From: Bacteroidota bacterium
GTDB taxonomy: Bacteria; Bacteroidota; Bacteroidia; Chitinophagales; Chitinophagaceae
Direction: 5' to 3'
Assembly (NCBI GenBank): GCA_018268135.1
Contig: JAFDXD010000031.1
Span: forward strand, 1-54,082
Length of the DNA: 54,082 nucleotides
Under the pieces are notes generated by a model that worked only from the letters and a program-made list of their open reading frames with translations, was not told the origin of the DNA and made no database searches. Each line of letters starts with the position of its first letter. The first letter of the stretch is position 1. Position numbers and translations under genes: made by a program. Below are positions 10,601 through 19,299 of this stretch, one piece after another.

Positions 10601-11270
10601 AAGGATATAATTCTCTTACATCGCCTACAGAGGTTGATAAAATGAGATCCCCATTTTTAATTGATAAATTGGTAATACCATCATAGCGCATGGCAATACG
10701 GTTGGGATTTCCACCGGGTTTTACAATAAAATCATATTTAAGCCTGCCTGCAGCATCACTATAATAACGTACATCAATATTGGGATACACATTTTGATAA
10801 GTAACTACCCTGTACGCATTACAATGGCTAGCCCATTTACTTTTATCATTTCCAATAAAATAATTATTATAAGTTTCAAATGGCTTATCGGTGATGGGCT
10901 GAATATTTTCATTAGCGCCTAAAAAATCTACTTTATAAGCAAAGGAGTGTAAAATATTGGTTGCACTTACAGTATCATATTTTTCGGGAAGGCTGCTTTT
11001 ATTTAATGCAGCCTGATTATTTTCCTGCACCCGGTGCCCATGAAGATAAGCGCCCATTTCCATCAATTCTTTAGGATTGTTGAGCAATACAGTAAACCCT
11101 TTTTTTTCAAGAAAAAAAGAGCCCGTTAAAAAATCTCCCCGGTATTGTACAGGACTATCCCACTGTCCTTTATTTTCTATAAACTGCATTTGAGCAGTAG
11201 TAGTAAGAGGCGCAGCAAATAGAAATAATATTATAATGACATAGGTAGCTTTGTGCGAAATAAGTTTCAA
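7647..11270 (-). CDS. Multi-PKD surface protein with T9SS type B (CHU_C) sorting domain
   Basis: Large secreted adhesin-like protein of 1207 residues. It starts at TTG, and no in-frame ATG precedes the signal peptide, which ends in TTTAQ near residue 27. Next comes a DUF7948-like N-terminal region (FIENKGQWDSPVQYRGDF onward, about 29-270), then SBBP-type beta-propeller repeats (GGNGKEQ, GGSGDDG, GGDKEDA; about 270-730). At least four PKD domains follow (about 780-1110; WDFGNGQKD, FLLDYGDGSP, WSFGDGTTSTQQNPTH, WDFGDGQTSTDINPVH). The C-terminal 85 residues form the gliding motility-associated / type B domain (VPNAFTPS...WKIYNRWGQLVF). Known for the family: export by type IX secretion with a PorP/SprF partner, which is the next gene. 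Confidence 0.93.
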   Translation of the reverse strand: MKLISHKATYVIIILFLFAAPLTTTAQMQFIENKGQWDSPVQYRGDFLTGSFFLEKKGFTVLLNNPKELMEMGAYLHGHRVQENNQAALNKSSLPEKYDTVSATNILHSFAYKVDFLGANENIQPITDKPFETYNNYFIGNDKSKWASHCNAYRVVTYQNVYPNIDVRYYSDAAGRLKYDFIVKPGGNPNRIAMRYDGITNLSIKNGDLILSTSVGDVRELYPYSYQADANSRVDVNCKYVVRDNVVSFQVKNYNPNQVLVIDPSVVFSTFTGSRADNWGYTATPGPDGSFYAGGIALSSGYPVSFGAFQQNFGGGKYDIAIFKFSPNGRNRIYATYIGGNGKEQPHSMICDEKGNLVIAGRTNSSDYPGATIGVRGGYDIAISKLDVNGTSMLASVCIGGSGDDGVNIADKEDFPAAVGGLLIRRNYGDDARSEVILDKSDNVYLASCTQSSDFPVTANAFQKNFGGMQDGVILKMPPNLSALTFSSFFGGDKEDACFALSLSPITNNLYVVGATISKNLPAVNPSVIGSIYQGGDCDGFITEVKSDGSAIIATSYMGTPGDDMLYGVQFDKAGYPYITGTTTGNWVVTSNVVYKDVFANNNAKQFISKLQPSLNAYVYSTVFGTNVTVPNMSPTAFLVDRCENVYVSGWGGKGNIIGGYPSSGVLGMPLKDQLPGLQGPDNDNFYFFVLQKNAQSQLFGSYFGQLNGNYPDHVDGGTSRFDKNGIIYQAICANCVGGGAVFPTTANVWATTNGSTDCNEVALKIEMNFTGVGSEIRSTINGIDNDTSGCIPLKVVFRDILKKGKKYYWDFGNGQKDTTTSFTDSVVYTLTGHYRVMLIAEDSLTCNIRDTSYINIKAGDDFANLKLFAAKGNPCTSLTYYFTNSSVATRGSFGPKSFLLDYGDGSPVDTIGLVINKPHTYPSIGTYQVRLRLIDTTFCNTPDSFPITLRVNPLVKAKFETPLTGCAPYDAVFQNTSDGGISFLWSFGDGTTSTQQNPTHRYQNPGVYNVRLIANDSTTCNKTDTSAFFPITVLAKPTARFSWAPNPPQANVPVSFTNLSTGAVRYTWDFGDGQTSTDINPVHEYDATNNYTVTLYAYNSGGCVDSFTLVVATLVNPLLDVPNAFTPSQGGINSIIYVRGFGIGKMDWKIYNRWGQLVFHSTNKRSGWNGTFKGKLQPMDVYTYTLEAELTDGKKIRRTGDITLLK

Positions 11271-11368
11271 AACTTTTTATTTACAAATTAAACATAATAA
11301 ACGAAATGGGCAATCCTTTTGTTTACGATACTGGTAATCTTATATATGCTTTGGCTTTTTTTTAAGAT

Positions 11369-13408
11369 TTACGAAATTTTGCTCCATTTTGTTTTGGCTT
11401 TTTGCTCATGCAGGTAAGATTTTACATTAGCATTTTTGGGTAAATTAATTTCGGGGTCTTCCTCCAATAATTGTGCTACAGTTTCTTTTGCAACTTCCAG
11501 CATGGCTTTATCATTGACAATATTTGCCAGCTTAAAGTTTAAAGCGCCACTTTGCCTTGTACCCTCTATTTCTCCCGGGCCTCTTATTTCAAGGTCTTTT
11601 TCGGCAATGGCAAATCCATCATTGGTGGCCACCATTATTTTAATCCTTTCCCGGGCATCATTTGATAATTTTTTACCGGTTAGCAATATGCAATAACTTT
11701 TATCGCTACCCCGGCCTACCCTGCCCCTTAATTGGTGCAATTGCGATAAGCCAAATTTTTCGCTGCTTTCAATCACCATTACTGAGGCATTCGGAACATT
11801 TACGCCCACTTCTATAACGGTGGTACTTACCATTATATTGGTATTGCCCTTTACAAAACGCTGCATATTTATTTCTTTTTGCTCAGAGGGTTGCTTGCCA
11901 TGCACCATACTTATCCAATATTTTGGCTCCGGAAAAAATGATTTTACTTCTTCATAACCTTTCATCAAATTTTCATAATCCAACTTACTGCTTTCTTCTA
12001 TAAGTGGGTAAATAATGTATGCCTGCCTTCCTAAGGCTAACTGCTCTTTTATAAAATCCATTACCTGTGGCCGAGCTGATTCGTTGCGATGCAGGGTAGT
12101 TACCGGTTTGCGGCCGGGAGGCAGTTCATCCATTATACTATAATCTAAATCGCCATAAGCGGTAAGCGCCAATGTACGGGGAATGGGAGTGGCAGTCATT
12201 ACCAACACATGTGGAGGTAGCAGATTTTTTTTCCAAAGCTGTGCTCTTTGTGCTACCCCAAACTTATGCTGCTCATCTACTACAGCAAAACCCAGGTTTT
12301 TAAAAATTACATGATCTTCTATTACAGCATGAGTGCCTATTAAAATATTTATTTCTCCTTCAGCACATTCTTTCAAAATAATTTTTCGCTGCTTTGCGGC
12401 AGTAGAGCCGGTGAGCATTTTTACACAAACCGGAAGGCCATCTAAATATTCTGTAATGCTACTAAAATGCTGTTGAGCCAGTATTTCTGTAGGCGCCATT
12501 AATACAGATTGAAAACCATTGTCTGCTGCTATCAGCATACTAAGTAAGGCCACCATTGTTTTTCCGCTGCCTACATCGCCTTGCAGCAGACGGTTCATTT
12601 GCCTGCCGCTGCCGGTATCTTTCCTTATTTCTTTCAATACAGTTTTTTGTGCATTGGTAAGGGCAAATGGTAAATAAGATTCGTAAAAAGTATTGAAAAG
12701 GTTGCCTACTTTATCAAATAGAAGTCCCCGGCTAAATCTGTGCCGTTGCAGCTTTGTCAATTGCATTCTCAATTGGGCAAAAAACAACTCCTCAAATTTT
12801 AAACGCCTCAAGGCTTGTTGGTATTGCGCTTCGGAAGCAGGAAAATGTACCAACTCAAAAGCTTTATAACGGCTTAGGAGCCTGAATTTTTCTATAATAT
12901 TGGCCGGGAGATTTTCAGGCAAATCTTTTTCGTGTATGCGTTGCAGTAATTCTTTTGTAAATTTTCCAAAAGTGCTGCCATTAATTCCTCTTGCCTTTAA
13001 TTTTTCGGTAGAGGGATAAATAGGTTCTAAAGTATTTTTGGCAGAAATATTTTGAGTAGTATTATTTTCTATTTCGGGATGGGCAATTTGCGGCACTCCC
13101 ATAAAAAAGCCCAACTTGCCAAATACCAGGTACTGCTGGCCTGGCTGCAATATTTTTTGCACCCAGTTAATTCCCTGAAACCATACCAGCTCTAAGATGC
13201 CTGTTTCATCTTTTATTTTTGCCACTAAGCGCCTTGCCCTGTTTTGGCCAACAATATCAAAGCTTATTAATTTACCACATACATAAGCATATTCCGAAGC
13301 TGTGGTAAGGCCTCCAATTTTATCAATTTTGGTTTTATCAATATGCCTAAAAGGAAAATGTTCTAACAGGTCTTTAAATGTAAAAATATTAAGCTCTTTG
13401 CGAAGCAT
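11369..13408 (-). CDS. recG: ATP-dependent DNA helicase RecG
   Basis: Branch-migrating helicase that reverses stalled forks and processes Holliday junctions. It has an N-terminal wedge/OB domain, Walker A GDVGSGKT (277-284 from the ATG used here), the RecG-type DEQH box (378-381), MTATPIPRTLAL, and GRVGRGSDKSYC near the C-terminus. The start is doubtful. The ATG at 13408 begins MLRKELNIF, but the 27 codons upstream are open and encode NILSTPVEYITGISAQRGD, which matches the conserved RecG N-terminus. They contain no ATG, GTG or TTG before an in-frame TAA at 13492-13490. The real start is probably a rare codon such as ATC at 13480 or ATA at 13462. Confidence 0.95.
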   Translation of the reverse strand: MLRKELNIFTFKDLLEHFPFRHIDKTKIDKIGGLTTASEYAYVCGKLISFDIVGQNRARRLVAKIKDETGILELVWFQGINWVQKILQPGQQYLVFGKLGFFMGVPQIAHPEIENNTTQNISAKNTLEPIYPSTEKLKARGINGSTFGKFTKELLQRIHEKDLPENLPANIIEKFRLLSRYKAFELVHFPASEAQYQQALRRLKFEELFFAQLRMQLTKLQRHRFSRGLLFDKVGNLFNTFYESYLPFALTNAQKTVLKEIRKDTGSGRQMNRLLQGDVGSGKTMVALLSMLIAADNGFQSVLMAPTEILAQQHFSSITEYLDGLPVCVKMLTGSTAAKQRKIILKECAEGEINILIGTHAVIEDHVIFKNLGFAVVDEQHKFGVAQRAQLWKKNLLPPHVLVMTATPIPRTLALTAYGDLDYSIMDELPPGRKPVTTLHRNESARPQVMDFIKEQLALGRQAYIIYPLIEESSKLDYENLMKGYEEVKSFFPEPKYWISMVHGKQPSEQKEINMQRFVKGNTNIMVSTTVIEVGVNVPNASVMVIESSEKFGLSQLHQLRGRVGRGSDKSYCILLTGKKLSNDARERIKIMVATNDGFAIAEKDLEIRGPGEIEGTRQSGALNFKLANIVNDKAMLEVAKETVAQLLEEDPEINLPKNANVKSYLHEQKAKTKWSKIS

Positions 13409-13494
13409 ATCGCCACGCTGCGCAGAAATACCGGTGATGTATTCTACAGGAGTTGATAATATATTGGCAACCGGGTTGATAAATTTATTTTACA

Positions 13495-13502
13495 CAAATA
13501 TA
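13495..13502 (-). promoter_or_regulatory. Predicted promoter -7 box for recG
   Basis: On the minus strand the sequence reads TATATTTG, a perfect match to the Bacteroidota sigma-A -7 consensus TAnnTTTG. Transcription would start roughly 5-8 nt downstream, near 13490-13487, at or just after the in-frame stop that bounds the recG reading frame. This places the extended N-terminus of RecG at the 5' end of the message with almost no leader. I did not find a convincing -33 element. Confidence 0.5.
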
Positions 13503-13879
13503 TTTCAGCAGGAATTAAGTACAACTTGTTTTTAGAAATCTAAAACTTTAAACATAAGTAAAATAAAAAGATAAACTTTTATAGGTGTTACCCAAAATAT
13601 AACCCGGCAATCAAATCCTAACAAATAATTAGGGCAGATAATTAAATTTTAATAAATAGCAAGCTTTCTCAAAATCAATTTCATTCTTTGTTTAAAGTAC
13701 AGGAAACACTGATAGTAGAGCATTTCAAAATATAACCGATAATTTAAGTTAGCCGATATACACATAATAATTATATATTCAGAAAAATCAAATTTACCAC
13801 TACAATAACTTTATATTTTATATTTGACAAACTATTAAAAAAATTATGATTTTACCATAAAATTATAGTAACATTAACA
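13503..13879. other. Intergenic region between recG and the LytTR operon
   Basis: AT-rich spacer of about 375 bp separating divergent genes. It holds a TAnnTTTG promoter box for the downstream operon (13819-13826) and two exact 12-bp direct copies of CAAAATATAACC at 13593-13604 and 13726-13737, which could be regulator sites. I see no coding potential, RNA gene or terminator. Confidence 0.5.
13819..13826 (+). promoter_or_regulatory. Predicted promoter -7 box for the LytTR/histidine kinase operon
   Basis: TATATTTG matches the Bacteroidota TAnnTTTG consensus exactly. It lies 53 nt upstream of the LytTR regulator ATG, giving an expected leader of about 45 nt. The two 12-bp CAAAATATAACC repeats lie upstream of it. 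Confidence 0.5.
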
Positions 13880-14590
13880 ATGAACAAACCAATCAGGTAT
13901 ATAACTATTGATGATAACATTGTTGACCAGCTTACGCTTCACGAATATGCAAAGCAGTTTCCTTTTTTACAAAACAAAGGCAGCTTTAACAGCCCTGTTG
14001 ATGGGCTAACGGCAATCAGTAATATAGCCCCCGACCTTATTTTTTTAGACATCGAAATGCCGGGTATGAATGGAGTGGAACTGTTGAAGCTGATAAAAGA
14101 AAAAGTGTCTGTTGCTATTTTTATTACTTCGCATCCCGAATATGCCTTAGAAGGATTTGAATTATCTGCCTTTGATTATATTCTGAAACCATTGACAGAA
14201 GAGCGTTTTAGAGCCTCTATGAATCGCTTGCAAGATTACTGGGCGATGAAACAAAATGCAGCAACCTATGAAGTCTTAGTGGAACAAGAGTTCATTGTAA
14301 TTAAAGAAGGCTATGTTCAGACAAAACTTCCTCAACACGAAATCATTTATCTGGAAGCCATGCAGGATTATACCAAAGTAGTAACTGAAAAAAAAAATTA
14401 TTTAACCTTAACCACCTTAACGGCATTTTTAGAAAGGCTTTCACCCCAAAAATTTAAACGTATTCATCGTAGCTATGCCGTAGCATTAAACAAAGTAACG
14501 GCGGCCGGAGGTTACAATATCTCTTGTGGAAAATTTAACCTGCCAATTGGCAAAACCTATCGTTCTGAAATCAGCAAACTAAATTTATGA
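13880..14590 (+). CDS. LytTR-family DNA-binding response regulator
   Basis: Two-domain regulator of 236 residues. The receiver domain (about 1-120) has the acidic pocket D11-D12, the phosphoacceptor D57 (IFLDIEMPGMNG), the switch ITS and the conserved lysine in LKPL. The LytTR domain (about 135-236) shows KEGYVQTKLPQHEIIYLEAMQDYTKV and FKRIHRSYAVALNKV, the standard pattern of that DNA-binding fold. Its stop overlaps the ATG of the histidine kinase gene (ATGA), so the two are translationally coupled. Targets are unknown; the secreted-protein genes downstream are candidates by proximity only. Confidence 0.95.
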   Translation: MNKPIRYITIDDNIVDQLTLHEYAKQFPFLQNKGSFNSPVDGLTAISNIAPDLIFLDIEMPGMNGVELLKLIKEKVSVAIFITSHPEYALEGFELSAFDYILKPLTEERFRASMNRLQDYWAMKQNAATYEVLVEQEFIVIKEGYVQTKLPQHEIIYLEAMQDYTKVVTEKKNYLTLTTLTAFLERLSPQKFKRIHRSYAVALNKVTAAGGYNISCGKFNLPIGKTYRSEISKLNL

Positions 14591-16689
14591 GGTTACAAAA
14601 AGCAAGCTGCATTGTAATAGTTTTATTTCTTTCAATGAGTATTGGTATAGCACAGGAACAGCCCAATCTTGCCCTTCTAAAAACAAGTACTGAAAAAATT
14701 ACCGCCTGGCATAACTACTGTAACAGAATATTGGGAAAGGGTGATTTTGTAAACCTTGCAAAGGAAGCTAAAACAGGAATTGAAATTACTCCAAAAGACA
14801 GCCTGCGAGCCAAAACAATGTTTTCTTTATTTGCCGGAGTGGCATTTGAAAATTTAAAAAAATACGATACTGCAGAAACATATTTATTGAATGCAAGAGA
14901 TATGGCTTTAAAAATAAACCATCAATCGTATATTGTTTTGGCTATAGCTCAACTGGACAATATTTATGGATACACCAATAACATTGCTAAAAGAAAACAA
15001 GAGATTGAATTATTAAAAAAAATTGGCGATAGCACTACCAATCAGGAAACAAAACTGGCTCTTTATAATGTATTAGGCGGCTATTACAGGGACATTAATA
15101 ATTACGACAGCTCTATTACCTATCGCTTAAAACACATAAACCTGTACAAACAATTAATAAAAAGCAAGCAGATGAATGACACCATCAATCTTGCTTTTGC
15201 CTATACCAACCTGGGCAACATGTTTAACGAAATAGGCCAGTACAAAAAGGCTTTAGAATATTTGTATCAAGGTGCAGACATCATTGGAGATCGAGCATTG
15301 ACTAACAATGAAGAAACACTTTACCTCTATTTTATGAATGCATATAAAGGGTTGCGCAATGAAGACAGCCTTTTAAAATACTACAAGGCTATAAATACTA
15401 AAATGGCGGGAAGGGATACCCTCTTCAATGTATTGACACAAGCTAATAGTACGCTTGCAGATTTTTATAGCGGCAAGGATAGCAACAAAGTAAACAAATA
15501 CTCCATCTTGGCTTATCAATATGCACAAAAAAGCCCCAATGCCGATAGCCGAATGATTGCCAATATTGCTTTTGCAAGATTATTAAATGTTCAAAAACAA
15601 TTCAGCAAATCAAACAAAATTTTACATGATGAACTACAGGAAGATTTTGAGTTTAACAAACAATCTTTAGCAACAACCTATCTATTGTTATCAGAAAATT
15701 ATGCAGCACTACAGCAATGGGATTCGGCCTATAAATATCAAAACCTATACAGCTCAACCAATGCAACCATTTTAGAAGCCACTGCTAATAAAAACATTGC
15801 AGATGCAGAAGCAAAATTTCAAAATAAGGAAAAGCAAATACAAATAAATGCACAAAAAAATCAAATATCGTATGCCAATAAACAAAAATGGTGGCTTCTG
15901 TCGGGGCTGTTGTTATTAACGGCTGTAGCGCTATTGTTGTGGAGGAATTATAAACAGAAAAAGAAAGCTGCAGATATTTTAAACAAAAAAAATAAACAAC
16001 TTGGCGAATTAAATCTTGAACTCAACGAGGCCAATAAAACAAAGGCAAAACTTTTCAGCATAATCGGGCACGATTTACGATCGCCTATCAGTCAGATATA
16101 CCAGTTTCTTAAACTTCAGCAACTCAATCCCGATGCCTTGAATGAAACACAAAAAGCATCACTTACCCAAAAAATACAAACTGCAACCGGCTCATTATTA
16201 GAAACGATGGAAGACCTTTTACTATGGAGCAAAACCCAAATGAATGCCTTTGATACCAAAATGCAGGAAACCAATATTTTGAATGTTGTAAATGTTTGTA
16301 AGAATTTATTACAGCTAAACAGTGATGCCAATAATTTACATTATGAAATAAATATTGCAGAAAACATGCAGATAACTACAGACCCTAATTACTTACAAAC
16401 CATTATCCGAAATCTTTTACAAAATGCCATAAAAGCTGCTCCTGGCAATAGTTTGATAGTAATAAATGCAGCCAAAAATGAGGACGCAACCAAACTGTCT
16501 ATACAAAACGGAGGCTCCGTTTTTACACAACAAGATTTTGAAAAAGCTATTTCAAATCAGGATAACAATCACTCATTGAGCGGACTCGGCTTAAAATTAG
16601 TTGATGAACTGAGCAAAAAAATTAATGCCGAAATACAATATGAATCTACGGCCACTACTACTATTGCAACGCTTACGTTTAAGCATTAA
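14587..16689 (+). CDS. TPR-containing sensor histidine kinase (HisKA type)
   Basis: Membrane sensor kinase of 700 residues. A signal peptide (about 1-22, ending IGIAQ) leads into a periplasmic TPR array (about 30-400; YTNLGNMFNEIGQYKKALEYL is one clear unit). A single membrane span follows at about 435-453 (WWLLSGLLLLTAVALLLW), then a coiled-coil linker, and a HisKA/HATPase core with phospho-accepting H495 (IIGHDLRSPISQ), N-box NLLQNAIKAAP and G-box GLGLKLVDEL. It is coupled to the LytTR regulator by a 4-nt overlap. LytTR regulators usually pair with LytS-type kinases, so a HisKA partner is less usual. Its TAA shares a TTAA palindrome with the convergent gene. Confidence 0.93.
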   Translation: MRLQKASCIVIVLFLSMSIGIAQEQPNLALLKTSTEKITAWHNYCNRILGKGDFVNLAKEAKTGIEITPKDSLRAKTMFSLFAGVAFENLKKYDTAETYLLNARDMALKINHQSYIVLAIAQLDNIYGYTNNIAKRKQEIELLKKIGDSTTNQETKLALYNVLGGYYRDINNYDSSITYRLKHINLYKQLIKSKQMNDTINLAFAYTNLGNMFNEIGQYKKALEYLYQGADIIGDRALTNNEETLYLYFMNAYKGLRNEDSLLKYYKAINTKMAGRDTLFNVLTQANSTLADFYSGKDSNKVNKYSILAYQYAQKSPNADSRMIANIAFARLLNVQKQFSKSNKILHDELQEDFEFNKQSLATTYLLLSENYAALQQWDSAYKYQNLYSSTNATILEATANKNIADAEAKFQNKEKQIQINAQKNQISYANKQKWWLLSGLLLLTAVALLLWRNYKQKKKAADILNKKNKQLGELNLELNEANKTKAKLFSIIGHDLRSPISQIYQFLKLQQLNPDALNETQKASLTQKIQTATGSLLETMEDLLLWSKTQMNAFDTKMQETNILNVVNVCKNLLQLNSDANNLHYEINIAENMQITTDPNYLQTIIRNLLQNAIKAAPGNSLIVINAAKNEDATKLSIQNGGSVFTQQDFEKAISNQDNNHSLSGLGLKLVDELSKKINAEIQYESTATTTIATLTFKH

Positions 16690-17210
16690 GGCAAATACAC
16701 TTCTTCTATTTTTTTAATTTTTTTGTTTTTAAAATAAATTTTAAACAATCTGTCGCTCATTGGCACTTCATCTCCCTCTTGATGCAATAAACTCAAACTT
16801 ACATGGGGTGCTATTACAATTTTTACCAACCTTTTGTTGCTATTTAATATGTAATAGTCATTCGGCACATTGATGTCAATAATTTTTCCATTGGCATCAA
16901 AGCTGGTATCAGCATCGCCATTTTTTATGGCAGCAGCTCTTGCTTTTGATCCTGTGAGCATTTGTACATAATCTACGTCAATGGCTATAGTATCTGCTTT
17001 GGATCGATGCTGTTTTACAGTATGAAACGAAATCTTTTGCCAATTGTTACCGTTCTTTTTCCAGGCCTGAACAATGTAGCCATATTGAACCTCATTTTTT
17101 TGAGCTAATGGTTTTGCCGTTTGTGCTTCGCTTGAAGGCAAGAGTGCCATTATCATTATTATTGATAAAACCCAATATCTTGTTATTTGTTTAGAAAAAT
17201 ATGTCATCAT
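16686..17210 (-). CDS. Secreted protein of unknown function
   Basis: A 174-residue protein with a signal peptide (hydrophobic stretch about 12-27, ending SSEAQ). The mature part is basic and mixed alpha/beta (YIVQAWKKNGNNWQKISFHTV; VLNSNKRLVKIVIAP-like strands) and ends IKKIEEVYLP. I recognise no domain. It is transcribed towards the histidine kinase gene and ends in a shared TTAA. It lies in the accessory-looking block with other secreted proteins of unknown role. Two adjacent ATGs begin the frame; either could be the start. Confidence 0.65.
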   Translation of the reverse strand: MMTYFSKQITRYWVLSIIMIMALLPSSEAQTAKPLAQKNEVQYGYIVQAWKKNGNNWQKISFHTVKQHRSKADTIAIDVDYVQMLTGSKARAAAIKNGDADTSFDANGKIIDINVPNDYYILNSNKRLVKIVIAPHVSLSLLHQEGDEVPMSDRLFKIYFKNKKIKKIEEVYLP

Positions 17211-17410
17211 TTTTTTTGTTTCAAAGTACCATTAGGTATTGCAATCAATAAGCTTTTTATCGTTGAAAGTATGTAATAAACCGACCAATGGAAATCTCTC
17301 ATTTTAAACAAAATCCAACACAGTCGTTCAACGATTTTTATTAGCCATTTATCGGTTAGATTCAGGTGCAGGATATGCAGGGAAGTAATTTAGTGCAAAC
17401 AAAAAAAATT

Positions 17411-19291
17411 ATGAAAAGAACACTCTTTATCCTTATTCTAATAATAATAAATACACCCCTGCTTTTTTCGCAAATCCCTGGGCGAAGAATTTCGACATCT
17501 GAACCAAAATATAATTTATTGGATATGCCCGGTTATAAAAGAGCCCCCATTCCTTTTAAGCCAATAATAGCCGATGCTTCGGCTGCCGCAAGAGGCTATA
17601 AGGCAGATAGTATTTACATTTGGGCAGACGGTGCAGGCAACAGGCACAGGGCAAAAGGGAGTGAAATATTAAATCAGGTCAATGCTATGGAAAAAGCACT
17701 GAACGAAAGAGGTCATTCTTTAAGAGAAGCACATCCTTTTGAAGGATTAACCCTTCGAGTGCCTTCCAATTTCAATGAAAAGCACAGAACCATTCCTCCT
17801 TCATTTTTGGAAACAAAAAAACGCAATACGTTCCCCAGATATAATATTCCTAACAATCCTCCAAAAATTCCATTAAAAAGATTGTCTGTTGGAATGGGCG
17901 GTTATTTATTTCCCTATTTCGGCAACATCTATCCGGGCAGTTCCGAATTTCCGGGTTATTTAAAAGACATCGAAATATTAAAACCTTTAGATAAAAATGC
18001 AGCCATTAAAGCCTATTCTATTCCTGTTATATTACCATTTAGTGAAGAGACGTATGCTAAGATTGGCTCTTGTTCGGTTGAATTGTACAATAATGAAGCA
18101 AGAACCGGTAGCCCGGTATTTACTATAAATATTCCTATCGGCTCTCCTGAAAAACAAAGAGGCATGGGTAATATGAATTATAGTTCAGAAAATCAGATAC
18201 CTCCTTCGTTTCAAAAATCTTTTAAACTATATCAATACAGAATAAATATTGTAGATGACAAAAAACTGATACTTGCTCCCAATACCAACCATCAGTATTA
18301 TTATTTAAAATTTAGCTTCACAGACAAGTCGGGCAAGGCCTTACTTTTTGCTGAACAAAACCTAATTAAATTAGACAATACCATCGAATGTCCAATTCGC
18401 ATCACTCCACAATTGAAGCAAGCCAATATCAAGGGTTTCAATTATACTGAGGGTAATCAGGGCTTTGGATTTTATATCCGTTCTAATGGCATAAACGCCA
18501 CCACTAATTCGGAATTATACGGCTGCTTCGGCGAAAAAGGATATCTATCTTTCAACAGCGACTTTAGCATAGGCGTAACCTATTACAATTTCAAACACCT
18601 TATTAACGATAAGGAACCGGCTACAGAAGATAAAAAAATATTGGACTTTACATTCTCCGGCAAAAAAGAATATGTGCGACCCGATGCAGAAAAAATTCCA
18701 CCACCCATACGATTAAAAAATAAGCCGGCTGATGATGGAAATATTATGGACGACCCCGAAACAAAATTTGACGTAACCATAATGGATAATAAAACGAACA
18801 GCTATAATACCTCGGTGAGTTTATTTAATCAGGAATTTTTTATTGGGCCAGTACCTTGTTTTGCTACAATTGATTTGCAGCCCACAGTAAGCGTTACGGC
18901 AAATGGAACCTATAAAGAACATATCAATCCCGAGCAAACCAATAAAGTTGCAAGTATGCAGGCCAATGTAACGCCTAACCTTACCATAAAAGTAATAGGC
19001 AGTGGTGGCGCAGGGGTACAGGGTCTGCTTTGGGCTAAAGTGGTAGTAGGTGTTAATGTGATAGATGTAGGTTTCCCAATCAATTTCGATATTAAAAGTA
19101 AAGACTATGCAAAGATTGATGCATCAGCAAAAATAAAATCAATGGAAGGCAATGTAAGTTTTAATGCTGGCTTTTGTGTACCTATCCCCTTCTTTGACGA
19201 CCTGTGTAAAGATTTTACTATACCCATTGCAAGCTGGCCCAGCGCTTTGGAGATTAATTATGGGGTACAACCAGATGGTTCATTTAAATAA
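17411..19291 (+). CDS. Large secreted protein of unknown function
   Basis: A protein of about 626 residues with a clear signal peptide from MKRTLFILILIIINTPLLFSQ. The frame also extends back to a GTG at 17366, but the ATG at 17411 directly precedes the signal peptide and follows an A-rich stretch, so I choose it. The N-terminal half is Pro-rich and basic, with predicted beta segments; no catalytic motif, sorting domain or membrane span is evident. The last hundred residues include a Gly-rich stretch (VIGSGGAGVQGLLWAKVVVG) and two paired cysteines (NAGFCVPIPFFDDLCKDF). It is followed after 8 nt by another secreted-protein gene, so the two are probably co-transcribed. Function unknown. Confidence 0.7.
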   Translation: MKRTLFILILIIINTPLLFSQIPGRRISTSEPKYNLLDMPGYKRAPIPFKPIIADASAAARGYKADSIYIWADGAGNRHRAKGSEILNQVNAMEKALNERGHSLREAHPFEGLTLRVPSNFNEKHRTIPPSFLETKKRNTFPRYNIPNNPPKIPLKRLSVGMGGYLFPYFGNIYPGSSEFPGYLKDIEILKPLDKNAAIKAYSIPVILPFSEETYAKIGSCSVELYNNEARTGSPVFTINIPIGSPEKQRGMGNMNYSSENQIPPSFQKSFKLYQYRINIVDDKKLILAPNTNHQYYYLKFSFTDKSGKALLFAEQNLIKLDNTIECPIRITPQLKQANIKGFNYTEGNQGFGFYIRSNGINATTNSELYGCFGEKGYLSFNSDFSIGVTYYNFKHLINDKEPATEDKKILDFTFSGKKEYVRPDAEKIPPPIRLKNKPADDGNIMDDPETKFDVTIMDNKTNSYNTSVSLFNQEFFIGPVPCFATIDLQPTVSVTANGTYKEHINPEQTNKVASMQANVTPNLTIKVIGSGGAGVQGLLWAKVVVGVNVIDVGFPINFDIKSKDYAKIDASAKIKSMEGNVSFNAGFCVPIPFFDDLCKDFTIPIASWPSALEINYGVQPDGSFK

Positions 19292-19299
19292 ATTAAACA

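Noticed and set aside
17366-17410. GTG-initiated N-terminal extension of the large secreted protein
   Set aside because: The extension precedes the signal peptide, which would then start at residue 16; the ATG at 17411 follows an A-rich stretch and fits better.
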